In this document: in pieces, positions 26,901 through 38,988 of the stretch
Numbering within the stretch: position 1 is the first letter of the stretch
Layout of the letters: every line of letters begins with the position of its first letter
Assembly: GCA_025618425.1 (NCBI GenBank)
Contig: CM046832.1
Span: 59,927,087-59,991,086 of the forward strand
Direction: 5' to 3'
DNA from: Heliocidaris tuberculata
Taxonomy: Eukaryota; Echinodermata; Echinoidea; Camarodonta; Echinometridae
DNA length: 64,000 nucleotides
Made by a program: the position numbers and the translations under genes
Notes under the pieces: model-generated
What the model saw: the letters and a program-made list of their open reading frames with translations, nothing else
Told to the model about the DNA's origin: nothing
Databases searched by the model: none

Positions 26901-29900
26901 ATATTGCAGTAGCTTGATACATCGTCCAATTTTATTTAGAAATGTATACATGAATCAGTATTTTGTGAAAATTACAACGTAATTGCAAAATCGTCTACGC
27001 AATACAATACACCGTGCACTGTAAATAAGAATTGCCGTTTTTCACGGGAATTTCCTGGGAGTAACAGGATGCCGGGAATGCAGGTTTTTCCACAGTTTTT
27101 TTTTTTTTTTTTTTTAAACCTGAAATCAGCATATTTTTACAATAAAATTATGTAAATTTACAATAAAATTATGTAAATATATGCTGATTTCCGGTAAACC
27201 AATAAACTTGCTGTTGTTTTGCAGGAAAAGACTGTAAAATTGAAATAACGTCAATAACTTGTAATTTCAGGGGCTAAAAAACCTGTAGTTTCACAGTTAT
27301 TTTTACAGTGTATCAATTTCAAAACTATACAGTCTTGAAAATGATGAGCAGTTGTATCACTCACGCAGAGACTGAAAACGCTGCACACAAGGATTGTGTG
27401 TTTATGTTATTCCAGCACAGTGGCGGCACCAGGGGGGGGGGCATGGGGGGCATTTGCCCCCCAGTCAGAAGCTTCCCCCCCCCAGTTGCCCCCCCCCCCA
27501 ATAATTTTCGGAGTGAAAAAAAATAAAAGGGTGGAAAATGAGAAAGAAAAGAAAAGGAAAGAAAAAAGTGAAAAAGGAATGGAGAAAAGAAGAAAAAAGA
27601 AAGAAAACGGAAACTTGGAAAGCAGTGGCGGCATCAAGGTGGGGGGGGGGGTGCTCCGCCCCTGGAACTCACCCGGGGCCTCAAGGTGATTCCCTGGACC
27701 CTACCCACTCGCGCTTGATTTTGCGATGTACACGCAATTTTTTTTGTCCGCCCTGCCCCCCCCCAACATTTTCTTTTGTCCCCCATTTGCCCCCCACTTT
27801 AAAAATCCTGGTGCCGCCACTGTTCCAGCAGTGCGCCATGGCCATTTTCCTAAAGTTTGAGCATTCTTTAGAAAATGAAAAATACTTCCAAACTATTCTT
27901 TTCAAATAAATGCATTCCGTGGCTATATTTTCTTCTATTTGTCACGAATTTTGTTAAACTAAAAAACATTCCCGCTGTGCCCTATCAGGTGAGTCTGACT
28001 GGTTTATAAATTGCGTTAGCTGACAAGTTGTCAACGTTTTTCTAAAGTCAACGATTTCAATTGGAAGTGGCAGAAAAGGAATTGGAAGGAGAGATAAAAA
28101 TAAACAGGAAAGAAACCTGGCGAATCTTCAAAGTCAAGATGCCAATCCCTCTGCCTATTTAAAAAAAAAATCAATCTTTCCAGTGTTGTTACAACCCCAG
28201 TTATAGTTTGATATATGCATTTATCATGACACAGAAATCAGAATGTCAAAGATTCCCATTTTCATGTCACAATGTTTAAACTATTTCTTTAAAATGAAAA
28301 TATTTATATATTAATTCAAGAAGCCTGTTAAGAAAATTTGATTATATTCTTGACTTCATGAATATCTTGAATTATCAATTCGTTGTGTTCGGATTCTCAA
28401 AAACGTGGTTAACTCAAATTTACATTTTTACACAAATATAATATCCAACAAATTTATATCATTTTCTCTGTATTTTGCTTTTGAAAAGTAATCTAATTTT
28501 TCTAATCTTTAATTTTCAATTCAATAAACTACATAATTAAAAATGGCGATATGTTGGAATATTAATTCGGAATTCATTTATTGAATTAGTTGAATGCGGA
28601 CGTTCTAATTTGACAAAAAGGAAATTCAATTTTAACCCAGTTTTTTTTTTTTTTCATTGTGATCTAGTTGAACATGTGTTTGACAATATTTATCTTTCAA
28701 AGAATAAAGGTATAGCTCATACAGCTCTTTGTGACGTCACCTAATCACAACCAAAGGAAGTCATACTTTAATGTCAAGAAACAGTGAGCGATATCACGCA
28801 ATGATACTCAAAATAATGTTCGTGTAATTGAAACGGGGGGGGGGGGGGTCGATTAAAAGTGCCTTCTAAGTAGAATAGTGTGCGAAATACATGAAAACGT
28901 AAAGCATTAGCGTTTGGGAACGACTCACAGTCTCACACAATATTTTGTTGTGTATTGTGCGAGGTAATACTCTAATTTAATGCTCCAGAAAAAATCGTAT
29001 TCTGTTGGGAAACAAAAATGTATTCTCTTAACCCGTTGACCATTAAATTCTCTCATTGCCATTGCCTTTATACAGGGACCACTCGATTCCCGTGGGCAAT
29101 GGATTAATACTGAATATCACTTTTTATATATCTTAGAAATGTTATTTATACACTCCTTAAAATCAATGGTGCAAAGACAAAGACAACTGTAGAGACCAGT
29201 GGCGCAGCCAGGATTTTTTTACAAGGGGGGCAAATTTTGTCAATTGTCAAATTCTCCTTCTTCTCGCCAGCCCTCAGTGGGGGGGGGGGGGGGGGGGTGA
29301 CAATTTTTTTTCGCCAGCCCTCAAGTCGCTCAGTGGGAGGGGGTGGTTCTCAGATGTTTTCCTCCATAATTCTCTGACAAGCAAAAAACAAACAAACAAA
29401 CAAACAAACAAACAAAAGGAAAACAAAAAAAAAATGATGGAAAAAGTTGTCAGGGGGCACTCTGCCCCCCTGCCCCCCCCCCCTCAGCTAAGCTGATGGT
29501 AGAGACGAGTACATGTATATAATTCCTTTCTTATAAATACAATAAAAATATATCCTTCAAAAGCCCATGTTTAGTGGAAATCAGGTTAAATGAAATCATG
29601 ACATCCATCTTGCTATTTTGTAAAACAGATGATAACCTTTAACATTTTTTGCCAAACCAAACTTTAGTAGTCATAACTTTATTCCTTGATGTTTTTTGGC
29701 AACTTGCCGTTATAGATTTGAACAAACACTGTTTATCATAGATCATCACAGTCATCAAGTTTTGTTATGAATACTGAGAAAATCGGTTTAAATCATAATA
29801 ATTTGATTGAATAATGGCAACGAACAAAGGACAAATGAACCACAATGACTTGTTTTTGTCAGCGCATTAACCCGGGTGTTATCAATTGCAGTTTATTCTA

Positions 29901-32900
29901 TAAAAGCATGGTGACGAAATCCAAATGCAAGAAACAATCACTGAGATTGATCTAAATGTTCGTTGGTCATATAGTTTTGTGATATGACCAAAAAAGGGAA
30001 GTATGATACACTAAAGGAAGTTGTCACCTCCGTTACATAACTGGATAGGAGAAGCTGCGTTTAGTAACGGTTAAACGTTATTGTATTTCAGCATTTTGAG
30101 GGGGGAAAAAACGATCATTTTGAAGGATATACACGTGGCCCTTATATAAATTTTCACTTTTTTGGGGGGGGGGGGGACAGAAAAACGAGAAGACTGAAAC
30201 TAAGGGATATAGTCCCCTGCATTACATAACCTTTTTGATAAGAGAATCTCGATTTAGTAACGGTTAACCATTATTGTTGTTCAACTTCTCGAGCAAGATT
30301 AAATGACAATACTGTTTTACAAAAGAAGACTGTCATTAAGGTTCATTGATCTTATCGGTCATAATGACGGAGGGAATTGAGACTAAGGAGGAGTTTGAGA
30401 CTAAGGGATATATTTCCCTGCATTACATAACATTTTTGATAGGAGAATCTAGATTTAGAACGTTACTGCATGTATTTCAGCATTTAGAGGAAGACAACAG
30501 TCACATTTAGAAGGATATACTCGTGGACCTTACAAATTTGCACTTTGACAGGAAAACGAGAAGCCTGAAAAAAAGGGATATAGTCCCCTGCATTACATAA
30601 CTTTATTGATAAGAGAATCTCGATATAGTAACGGTTAACAGTTACTGTTGTTCACCTTCTCGAGGAAGAGAACATAACTTCCCGTATACCCGGCCAAGGG
30701 AAACTACATAGGATGTAGAGTGTTCTTGAATCGGGCATGGAACACTAGCTACATGGCAACAATGTGAGTTAATATATGTGATTTGAAGAAGTTTTGTATT
30801 ACTTCTACCGACTGAGCATATTTTTAAGCAAGCACATAACACTTGTGATACTGACAATCACATACACGTCATTTTTGTATCAAGTACATTCATCCTAATT
30901 GCCTTTATCAAGTCATAACGTTCTGACAGTCAGAAGAAAAGTATCTTATTAAAGCACTATTATAAAAATAGCGTGTTGTCTGTTAAAGGTGGTGACTATA
31001 TTATTGAATAACTCCATGATAACCCGGTTACAATGACAAGACCAACACCCGACAATCAAAAAAAAATAAAAAAATTAAGCAACTGTTACTACTGTGCATG
31101 GTTTGCTCTTTAAATGATGAATGCATTGTTGTCAACAATCCCCTACGCCCCTAAGTAAAAAGAAGAAAAAGAAGAAGATTTTTGTTGTTGTTATATTCAT
31201 GTAGGTTAAACCAACGTTTAAAATGTGATGATTAGACTATGTGGATATAAGGCGAAATGACCGAGTATTGGACGAACTGGATATTAGACAAATGATTAGA
31301 CAAAATGAATAAAGATCTATTGGTAAGTAGACCAAATGGATATTGGACGAAATGCTTATAGACTAAGTGGTCATTAGACGAAATGATTATTGGACAAAGT
31401 GATAATTAGACCAAATGGTTATTGGATGAAATATTGATGGACGAAATGATGTTAAACCATATGTCAGTTAGACCAAACGGCATTAGACCAAATGGCAATT
31501 TACCGGGGTTTTTTTTTTTCCTTTTTTTTTTCTTTATGTGGAATCGGTCATTTAGTTAAGATAACATCGTGCGTCTACAGAGGAACTGTATAGGCCGATC
31601 CTCTTTCGCACGATATATCCGGTAATTTTGACTCCGCAAATAATTATAAGAAAAATATCATTATTTCATTTCTTATTTCAGCATCCTGTCGTTATGATGA
31701 TAATGGTTGAATGATATGGCAAATTGCTTCCTTTCTTGGCTAATGGTCCTGTTGATATCGTTGGAAATGGCTATTCTGAAGAATGATTATTGAGTTTGCT
31801 TTTTGAAGTAAATTTCCATCTGATGTGTTATAGGATATAACTGTTTCTAATGTATGCTTTTAACTTTACTTGTTGAAAAGGATGAAAACATCAACCCAAA
31901 AATGTTAATTAAATTTACTTTTTTTTTAAAACCATTTAATATGTTCTTTCTACAGATGTATTTGAGATGTTGTATGGGAGTAGGTGTGCATGACTGTAAC
32001 GTATACGTACTGCCTTTCTGATAGTTTTTGTAGAATTATGCATATCTAGTGGCAAGAAAATAACCTCCATATGGTTAGGGTTAGGTTTAGTCATTGAAAT
32101 TCAGCTTTAAATTATACATTTTACCACACGGTATCGTCAAAATTCAGTACATTTTCAGTCAGTTTTTAAAATTCTGATCTAATTTTATACCGGATCAGCC
32201 CTAAAGGCCAAAAAGTTGTTCAATGAGTGAAATAGAATACAAACATGAATAGTTTTCCTGAAATGAAAAGTGTTTCTTAAAAAAATAGGGAAAAAAGCGA
32301 GAGAAGAATCCCTGCTGGGAGAATATTGAGACAGTTTTCTTCGTAATCGGTTGGTCCTTGGCATAGAAATTTATCCAGTATATGACACAGCTTTGTAGCC
32401 CACTTTGTAATATAGGTTATTGTATATATTTTGTTCTCTGCAACTTTAGCAAGTTGCAAGTACATCAAGTCATAAGTAGAACGCTGCTTGATATTATAAG
32501 GGATTCCAGCTCTGATCTGTGCCGAAACATTTCAAGCCTTTAGGATGCAGTTTTTTTGCTGAGCTGAAACAACTTTCAATTAAGACGGACGTTTGGACAT
32601 GCTTTAAGTTGTGGCAGATATAATCGCCAAAGAAGGAAAAGGAACCATTTTGCCTTAAACTGGATATTTTTATGACGCACATAATGTTTTTTATGCACAG
32701 CATTCAAAGAATTCCTTCCTAGCTGTACCCATTTAACACCTGGGTGACCTGGAAAGAGGTAAATGGAGATGACGACATTAGTGCCGCGCCGGGGTTCGAA
32801 CGCACGACCTTCACATCTCCAGTCAAGCATTTATACCACTCGACTATGACACATATAACACGAAGCTTTTCTGTCCTGATGCAGCACGTTTTGGACTTTA

Positions 32901-35900
32901 ATTTTGATCTTAATACGAAAGAAATTGTCAAATCAAACTCATTTTTTTAATCATGATCTATTGACTTTGTGTAACCTTGTTGCCATGCAGTAGCAAAGCG
33001 TGAGTCCGGGGGAGGGGGGGGGGGGGCCTCCGAACGTACTAGTTGGAGAAAGTGAGAGACATCGAGGTAACAGAGCCAGCAGAAGATAAGAATCATCGGT
33101 ATTTTTCAGCGAGAGCGTATATAAGCGTCACTTATCCTGTAACCATGACAATCCGATAATGATTTGGCTTGACAAATCTGTACTAGGTTTTACATTATTT
33201 GGTGCCTATTTTGACCTGATTTTGTTAATCTTTGTGACAGCAAATCCATGATTTGTCCTGAGCCAGCACTAGATTTTTCAATACAATATTTACACAGTAT
33301 AATATATGTGGTGTGCTTATATACAATTCAGAGTCAGTCATCTAGATTATATCCAAATATAGAGTTTTCAATCAGATTGGGAGACTACCTTTATAACTTT
33401 TAAAGAAATGTTCAGCGATTACCATCATAATATCCATATTATGGACAAAATCACAAATACTGAATTGTATGCTTATACATTCAATTTAATCATACTGCGT
33501 GGAGTAAATTTGGCGGAAAAGTTTTTTTAAACAATCTTCCCATTTTCCCTTGCAAATTATTGGTTTATCCTGTCAATGTAGGAACGAACATGGTCAGAGT
33601 CACGTCAGCACTGGTCTGATGTCTGCAACAGGCATTTGTATCGATGAGTGTAAACCTCCTATAGGATTAAGAATTTGTCAGGGGTGCATCGAAGTGTATC
33701 TAGTGCCCCCTAGTAACAATTTTGTATAAAATCAATGATTGTTTTAGGTAATTTTTTTTTTGTAAATGCTGTAGTACCTTTTTGATCTTATCGCAAATTG
33801 AAATTGATATTGTCGGCGAATCTTTCTTTTTAAATCAAAAGCCGTTTCTTCTTTGTCTTTTTGTTTTTGTTTTGTTTTTGTTTTTGTTGTTGTTTGTTTG
33901 TTGTTGTTTTGTTGTTGTTGTTGTTGTTGTGTTTTTTTTTTGGGGGGGGGTGATTGTTAGATAATTTTTGGCAAATAGCAAATTGGTTCGAACTATCCCC
34001 CCCCCCCCCCCCCATTCTAAATGGTCTCGGAAACCCATATTTGTCTTAATAATAAATCCACCCCATGACATGGAGCTTATCCTGGCATGCTTGTGGCGGG
34101 TATAGGGTGACAAGTGTTATCCCCCTACACCTTGTGTCTGGCCCTCATCATTACCACCCTGGTCATAATTAGCCTCATTAATGAGGGTCCAACAAGTGGA
34201 AGCGCCCAATCATGCGGTTATAATCCACAGTTTGACAAACACTGTCTTTCCTTTCTAACAGGTGGTGTATAAGCGGGGATTGCTGGGTATTGACAGAGAG
34301 GGAGGGTGAAAAATTCAATTTGACATTTCGAAGAATGACTCATGAATTTTGTCGATCACGCTTTGATATCCAATCGATGCCTTTGCCCACATATCCTATC
34401 AAGTCTACACTTCTCTCTCTCTCTCTCTCTCTCTCCCACTCTCTCACACACTCTCCTCCCTCTCCCTCCCTTCCACTCTCATTCTCCATGTCTATTGCCC
34501 CACCCCCTTTCTTTTCATTTAAAGCTGGCGTTTATCCAGACCACGATCAAGAAATCCGATACATATCATCATCCTGCGACCTGGGTATGTTGGTTAGTAC
34601 GCATTTCACCATGACTCCACTAATTTTACAAATTTTCCATCCAATGGTGTTATCAGAGTCAAACGCGATCCCCATTTGAAAAATTGAAGAAAAAAAATCG
34701 GACTATCTTTACTTTCTGTTGATGGCCTATTAAAATGATTTTGAGATCAGACAGAAAGACACTCAAAATGTGCAAAATGTGATCTTCCCTTGCAGGGGTA
34801 GCCCCCTGACCTCAATAGTAATCCGGCTGGGTGCTATACTTAAGATTAAAATTGAAAACCTGTTCTGACAAGTTGAGCGTTCGTTTCAGCTAATCATTTA
34901 TTGCATAATGGACCCCCCCCCCAACAAAAATAATAATTCAAACCACATTTGTAAAAGCGTTTTTATTTTGATGAGGGTAAACGGACATCCGTCCAGCTCC
35001 GTATTGGTTAAAATTCGTAATTTCGATTGTTTTCATGCCTGTGTGATTCCATTTCCATCCGGGTCTTATCTAGAACACAAACTTGAAGTGCAAAGAGTTG
35101 GCAGCACTTTGTTGGCACGGCACTGAACTATTTAACCCTGTTCCAGATTATTATCCAGTACTGAAAAAAATAATATAGGGCAAGTGATCTAGAGATCACT
35201 ACATCACTCAAGACGTTTGGTTTATTTACCCCTGAATGATTTCTGAATGTTGAATAATGATTCATTTTCGTGGACGGGATGGCAGAGATGACAATGTACA
35301 AAGTCAGAAGTCGTTCATAACAGAAAGAAGCCAGAATCCTATGGAGTATTTTAGTATTTACTAAAAAAAAAAAAAAATCTCAAGAGCTGATTAACATGGA
35401 ATATACATTTTATAAAGTACAGAGTAAATTTCATTTCTAACAATTGAATAGCTATTATAGCATTGTAATATATCCGACTCTGCTCTTTTTCGACCGTACT
35501 TATCATATTCTTAACACTTTTTGCACGATGTAGCAACCTCGATACATGAATGAAACTTCTGGTGACACCGAGTATTACCGGAAGACCCCCTTTTTACCTT
35601 CCTTTTTGGTATAATCCATTCGATCTGGAACATGTGTTTGAGAGTAAGCTAAGCCAACTCAGAGCTTTAACTTCTCTTAACCCCTACATCTTGAACTTAT
35701 ATTCCTCAAATGAAAAGCTTCCTGGAATATCAGAATCCTTTGGGTGAAGCTTATGTTTGATCAAGTGGAAGAACGATTGGAGTTATCAGCTGCTTAGCGC
35801 AACTTGAAGTGAAAAAGCATCCTGTTACAGACTTTAGCATACGAATTAAGCGTTGGGGGCTAGGGGCAGCCCCCTGAGAAATTTGAAATTACGAAAATTC

Positions 35901-37200
35901 GGGCAACCGCCCACCACATATTCAGGAACTGAAATGGTGTTTTTCCTTTGTCATGTTTGTGATGTTAATCTAGCATTTTTTTTAGTGACGGAATTACATT
36001 TAAAAAACTATAAATGCTTACACAACCCCCTGAAAGAGGACAAGCTTAAGTGCTTGATATAATGTGACATGCCATACTACATCGTTTTTTTATTTCAAAA
36101 TTATGTGTTACACAATATGATATTTGATCATTATATGATATAATAATGACACGGCGTTCCTTACGCCCTTTCTAGATGGCTTAGATGCACAATATTATTC
36201 GTTCCAAATATTACAAGATATCCATCTCAGCAGAGAGTATAGTCATGCTATTTGGAATTCAGAGCAGTGTCCTAATTGATTGATGGCCTTGGCATTGTGT
36301 ATCTCGATGTACGTGTGTCTGCTTCAATTATATTTTGGGCAAAATCATTATTTTTAAATAAAAACGTAGTGTGTAGTTTGAGAGCTGAGGCATTGTGCTA
36401 CCTTAACAAAGTAGTCATAATGTCAGACATGCCACCATCTTCTCGTCACGTAAAACTACCATCATAAGTCGACGACTCTCCCAACCCCCTAATTGAATAT
36501 TTGTATTGAGATCGTATTGCTTCTGTAGGTGATGGCGGTCGACTCAAAATATCATTTTGAAATATACGCGCTACTGTAAAAATGTAGACCTTTATCGTAT
36601 TACACAAGCATTTTTGTAACTATATGTTGTACTCTACTGTTGATCTGCATATAGACCTTTGGATTTTCCTTGCTTTTGAAAAGAGCATGCAGTCACTTGG
36701 TACAGGAGAAATTTAATCCTGCAGACAAATACAGAAACCAACGTGAAAAGTGAGTTTCAATTATATGCACTGTGTCACGCAGCTTCTAAACATGCTAAAA
36801 GAGGTAAAGTAAGGAGGTAGAAAAAAAAAATCCTCGCAGATGTGTGATGGGGGTATTACTCACTATTTTTTCGGGGGTCGTCTACTGCTGATAGATGACC
36901 GGTAGTGCATGATGACGTCATCGTTTCAGAGGGGGAACGAAGCGTTCATTGGGGTGTAAGACTGAGTCCATCCAGGGGTGCAGACTAGGGGTCCCTTGGC
37001 ATTTGGCAATGATACGCATGTAAAGGCACTTTCCTCTATCATACAGTCTTATATCATGGAAATGAATTATTGAAAGAGAGTAGAGAGAAAGAGGAGAGAA
37101 ATTGATAAAAAGGATAAGAGAGAGAGAAAAGAATGAGAGAGAATGTGGAGAGACGGAGTAAGAGGGAAAGAGAGGGAGGGAGGGAGGGAAGGGAGAGAGT

Positions 37201-37250
<50 letters not shown>

Positions 37251-38934
37251 AGAGGGGCGGGAATGGGAGGAAACTATCTTTTAAAAATGTATTTCAAGGG
37301 GCACTATTACTTTCTGTTTTTACTTTTAGATTTTGTGGTGAGCACAGAAAAACTCTCTTATGCTTAAATTGAATTGGCAAACGAATGACTCTGTAAGTCT
37401 TGATTGTTGTGGCTACTTCCAAAATCGATGGTATAAACTTTATACTATCAATATAAACAGTGTCATAAAATGTTGTCCTCTTGCGGAGAATTATGACGTA
37501 TCCAAACAAACATTCGGGAAATTGTTGGAAACATTGGGGCTCACCGCATCCCCATTGTTTTAAAGTCGTTTGAGAAAAAAGATGAATCACATTTTTGATC
37601 ATTCATGTTTCCACATAAAGAATACATCGAAACGTTTATTATCATGTGAGTTTACTGCCTGTTATAGAAAAATATTTTTCGAAAGGTTCATTTTGTTGTT
37701 GTTTTGCAAGTTCCATCCCACTTAGTGCTATGTTTATATGCTTAACATGGTATTCATACCCAACTCAATACCAAATAATTACCACTTAAATAATCCTAAA
37801 ACTTTGTTAGCACACAAATCTATAAGACAAACCGGTCCCGATATATGGAATTTACTATCAGATGCAGTCAAGTCACACCACTACACTCCATTCTTTCAAG
37901 GCAGCCGAAAAAAAAGTGCATCCTCAAACAGTATGGTGACTCTGGGCGTAAATAACACACTACATCTTCTTCTCTCCTCTCTCTCCCTCTTTCTTTCTTC
38001 ATCCCCCCTTCTCTCTTTCTCTCTCTCTCTCTTTGCACTCCCTACACTTCCCACTTTCATTTCTTCCTTCTGCCCAAGTCTTCTCTAATATCTCTTCTAC
38101 ACAGTTTACCTTTCTACTTACCATCCTCTCCTATTCATATATTTTTTTCTTCATACATCTCATCTCACCCCATCCTTTATTGACTTCTATTTGATACTTT
38201 GAATACAACGAAAAGTTTTTTTTTTTTTTAATTATCCCCCTTTTTTGATTTTCTTTTTTTGTAAATAGTATTTCCTATCTTTTATAAAGGATTGTCACGC
38301 CACCAAGCTCTGCTTATGTGACACTCCTTCTCTATGATTCATTTACGCTAACTATACAATGTAATTACTTCACTTGATAATGTATTAATATTTGTTTATT
38401 ATGTTGTAATCAGTTTGTAAAATATGTTTCAAGAAAAAAAAGATCATAAAGAGAAATAAATAAATCAAAATCAAATCGAAACCAAAATTTGCAATAGGCT
38501 AGAGTTGTACTTATATTTTAGGCTTTTTAATTCTGCTAATACATTTTATGTTTCTAAAGTGTGTCTGTGATTGGTAAAATAGCTCTAGAAATCCCTATAT
38601 ATTGATACAAAATAATCAGAATACATAGATGGTGTGTTGCAGACGAAAGGGTACATAAGTTCAAAAGCAAATGTTTAAAAAAGAATTGCATCAATGAGGC
38701 CACACATCTCGAATGGAAAGCTCTGGGGAAAAAAGCGCCCCCAAAGAAAATATACTTCAGGTGAATGTTCCCTACGAAAGAAAGAAAGGAGAAAAGAAAA
38801 AAGGGCAGATAGGACGAGACAAGGCGATATCCAGACATGTTGACTGTTGTTATAGTTGTAACTCACAAATGGTAATCATATGGTTGGGTTGTAACTGGCT
38901 GTCATCACCGAGTTTTTCGTCGCTCTCTCAACCC

Positions 38935-38988
<54 letters not shown>

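Noticed and set aside
27396..27909. ORFs over the hAT MITE
   Set aside because: They lie within a transposon with defined ends and contain low-complexity Lys/Glu and Pro stretches; no transposase motif.
30010..31505. Possible CRISPR-like array because of regular repeats
   Set aside because: Repeats are contiguous or irregular tandem units without unique spacers, and the genome is animal.
32771..32850. Candidate functional tRNA-Ser gene on the minus strand
   Set aside because: A- and B-box-like sequences exist but the acceptor stem does not pair, and a SINE body follows directly.
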